Under the pieces are notes generated by a model. The model was not told the DNA's origin, did no database searches, and saw only the letters and a program-made list of their open reading frames with translations. A stretch of DNA of 6,209 nt from Bacillota bacterium (GTDB lineage: Bacteria > Bacillota > Clostridia > DSM-8532), in assembly GCA_023410885.1 (NCBI GenBank), contig JAEYPI010000180.1, positions 1 through 6,209 of the forward strand, written 5' to 3'. A program made the position numbers and the translations under genes. Of this stretch, positions 4,478 to 6,209 are shown piece after piece; the first letter of the stretch is position 1, and every line of letters starts with the position of its first letter.

Positions 4478-6209
4478 TGTCACCCGCCTTATTTTGAGAA
4501 ATGTAGACCTCTTTATAAATTTCATTGCTTTGGAGCAGTTCTCTATGCGTTCCAATGGCATTGATGGTGCCATTATCCATCACTATGATTCTGTCGGCAT
4601 CCTCCACCGAGGAGGTACGCTGTGCGATGATAATCTTCGTTGTTTGGGGAAGATAATGGCGCAATGACTTTCGAATTAAAGCATCCGTTTTGGTGTCAAC
4701 AGCACTTGTAGAATCATCCAAAATCAGTATTTTGGGCTTTTTCAGCAAGGCTCTGGCAATAGAAAGCCTCTGCTTCTGGCCACCCGATACATTTGCACCA
4801 CCTTGCTCAATATAGGTATCATATTTATCCGGGAATTGCATAATAAATTCATCAGCCTGAGCAAGCTTACAAGCTTCAACAAGCTCCTCATCGGTGGCTT
4901 CTTTATTACCCCAACGAAGATTTTCCTTGATGGTGCCTGAGAACAATATGTTCTTTTGTAGGACAACGGCTACCTGATTGCGTAATGCAGTCAGATCATA
5001 TTTTTTTACGTCCACCCCACCCACCAGGACAGTTCCTTCGGTGGTGTCATAAAGTCGTGAGATAAGCTGTATCAATGTGGATTTTGATGCACCGGTTCCA
5101 CCAATAATGCCTATGGTTTCACCCGATTTGATGTGCAAATCAATATTCGCCAGAGCCATCTTCTCCGCTTTTTCAGAGTATTTGAAGCTGACACCATTAA
5201 AATCAACAGAACCGTCACGAATTTCGATGACCGGGTTATCGGGATTCGAAAGCGTGATATTAGCCCTGAGCACCTCCACAATACGTTGTGCTGACTCGGT
5301 GGCCATCGTAATCATGACAAACACCATCGATAACATCATTAAACTCATGAGAATTTGGAAGCTGTAAGTCAGCATGGAAGAAAACTGTCCTACATCCAGA
5401 TTTAAGCCTCTTGAGGTGATAATGGTATAAGAGCCAAAAGATAAGACAAAAATCATAACCGTATACATGCAAAACTGCATCAATGGGTTGTTAAGGGCTA
5501 GAATTTTCTCGGCTTTAGTAAAATCCATGCACACATCGCTTGCCGCTTGTCCAAATTTTTCATTTTCATACTCTTCGCGAACATAGGATTTCACAACGCG
5601 CATGCCTTTTATATTCTCTTGTATCGAACTGTTTAGCGCATCATATTTTTTGAAAACCCTTCTGAACATTGGAAGTGCTTTTTTTGCAACCATAAATAGG
5701 CCTATGCCGAGGATGGGGACCACAAGCACGAAAATCAAAGCCATTTTACCACCCATAACAAAAGCCATAATAAAGGAAAATATAAACATTAACGGGGCGC
5801 GAATCGCTGTTCGAATAATCATCATATAGGCTTGTTGTACATTGGTGACATCAGTAGTCATACGCGTTACAAGGGACGAAGCCGAAAATGAGTCTATATT
5901 TTCAAAGGAGTAGGTTTGGATTTTATAAAACATATCCTTACGGATGTTTTTAGCAAAACCACAGGATGCGTTAGCGCAAGCAGCACCTGCCAGCGCGCCA
6001 AAGGTCAGCGAAAGACCGGCCATAAGCACCAGTATCAATCCGTAGAATGCTATAACCCGAAGTTCGCTCCCCGCTTTGATCTGATTGACTAGCCGTGCAA
6101 TCATAAACGGTATGATACATTCCAGAACAACCTCTAATGAAACCAGTACAGGTGATAGAATGGAGGTTTTCTTGTATTCTCTGATACACTTTGCAAGTTC
6201 CTTGAACAT
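4464..6209 (-). CDS. ABC exporter subunit with degenerate ATPase site (first of a heterodimer)
   Basis: This is a half-size ABC exporter of 581 residues. Membrane helices fall near 15-40, 52-76, 128-150, 155-177, 241-262 and 275-300, followed by an ATPase domain from about 330. Its motifs are Walker A GGTGASKS (370-377) with S375 where Gly is normal, Q-loop Q418, a good signature VSGGQ (474-478), Walker B ILILDD (494-499) with D499 in place of the catalytic Glu, and Q530 in place of the switch His. This is the typical non-catalytic half of a heterodimeric exporter; its partner is the overlapping downstream gene. The first codon, ATG, coincides with the right edge of the window. Length and the N-terminal sequence MFKELAKCIREYKK fit a complete protein of this family, but the ribosome-binding site and promoter lie outside, so a longer start cannot be ruled out. 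In Clostridia a MarR-type regulator often precedes such pairs; none can be seen here. Confidence 0.92.
   Translation of the reverse strand: MFKELAKCIREYKKTSILSPVLVSLEVVLECIIPFMIARLVNQIKAGSELRVIAFYGLILVLMAGLSLTFGALAGAACANASCGFAKNIRKDMFYKIQTYSFENIDSFSASSLVTRMTTDVTNVQQAYMMIIRTAIRAPLMFIFSFIMAFVMGGKMALIFVLVVPILGIGLFMVAKKALPMFRRVFKKYDALNSSIQENIKGMRVVKSYVREEYENEKFGQAASDVCMDFTKAEKILALNNPLMQFCMYTVMIFVLSFGSYTIITSRGLNLDVGQFSSMLTYSFQILMSLMMLSMVFVMITMATESAQRIVEVLRANITLSNPDNPVIEIRDGSVDFNGVSFKYSEKAEKMALANIDLHIKSGETIGIIGGTGASKSTLIQLISRLYDTTEGTVLVGGVDVKKYDLTALRNQVAVVLQKNILFSGTIKENLRWGNKEATDEELVEACKLAQADEFIMQFPDKYDTYIEQGGANVSGGQKQRLSIARALLKKPKILILDDSTSAVDTKTDALIRKSLRHYLPQTTKIIIAQRTSSVEDADRIIVMDNGTINAIGTHRELLQSNEIYKEVYISQNKAGDNDEK
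4480..4490 (-). promoter_or_regulatory. Ribosome-binding site of the second ABC gene, inside the first
   Basis: The minus strand reads AAGGCGGGTGA, close to the full anti-Shine-Dalgarno complement AAGGAGGTGA. It lies within the last codons of the upstream ABC gene and precedes the tandem ATGs at 4477 and 4474. This supports a short protein start over any longer in-frame start. Confidence 0.6.

Noticed and set aside
4478..4573. An upstream in-frame start that would add 32 residues to the second ABC subunit
   Set aside because: The extra codons lie within the upstream ABC gene, have no ribosome-binding site, and would encode an N-terminus unlike the family. The start at 4477 has a good site.

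Overview
This window looks like chromosomal DNA from a low-to-mid GC Firmicute, most likely a member of the Clostridia. The evidence is the purine-rich Shine-Dalgarno sites, the A/T-rich promoter-like elements, a rho-independent terminator with a T-run, and two ABC exporter halves of a type I know from anaerobic Clostridia. I ran no database search, so the taxonomic guess rests on protein style only.

Layout, left to right. (1) 1-916, minus strand: the first 305 residues of a major facilitator superfamily (MFS) drug-efflux-type transporter. It runs off the left edge, so its C-terminus is missing. (2) 917-1353: a divergent control region of about 440 bp. On the minus strand it holds a possible promoter, a possible 21-28 residue leader ORF, a 7-bp perfect inverted repeat and a clear ribosome-binding site for the MFS gene. 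On the plus strand it holds two candidate -10 elements, an imperfect palindrome and a strong ribosome-binding site. (3) 1354-2445, plus strand: a 363-residue protein of a family I do not recognise, with a cysteine cluster near its C-terminus. (4) 2522-2564: a hairpin with A-run and T-run flanks that can terminate transcription from both sides. (5) 2582-4477 and 4464-6209, minus strand: two overlapping genes for the two halves of a heterodimeric ABC exporter. The upstream gene (4464-6209) begins with an ATG exactly at the right edge.

The two ABC proteins fit together as one transporter. The upstream subunit has a non-canonical Walker A, Asp in place of the catalytic Glu, and Gln in place of the switch His, but a good signature motif. 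The downstream subunit has canonical Walker A, Glu and His but an altered signature motif (LSQGQ). In a heterodimer these changes all fall in one of the two ATP sites, which gives one degenerate and one working site, as in known heterodimeric exporters such as BmrCD, LmrCD and TM287/288. With the MFS gene, the window therefore carries two efflux-type transporter loci on either side of an uncharacterised cysteine-rich protein.

Most of the window is ordinary transporter DNA. The items most worth a second look are the unrecognised 363-residue protein, a Cys/His cluster inserted in the linker of the downstream ABC subunit, and the MFS leader with its small ORF and hairpin. I see no CRISPR array, tRNA, rRNA, insertion sequence or phage gene.
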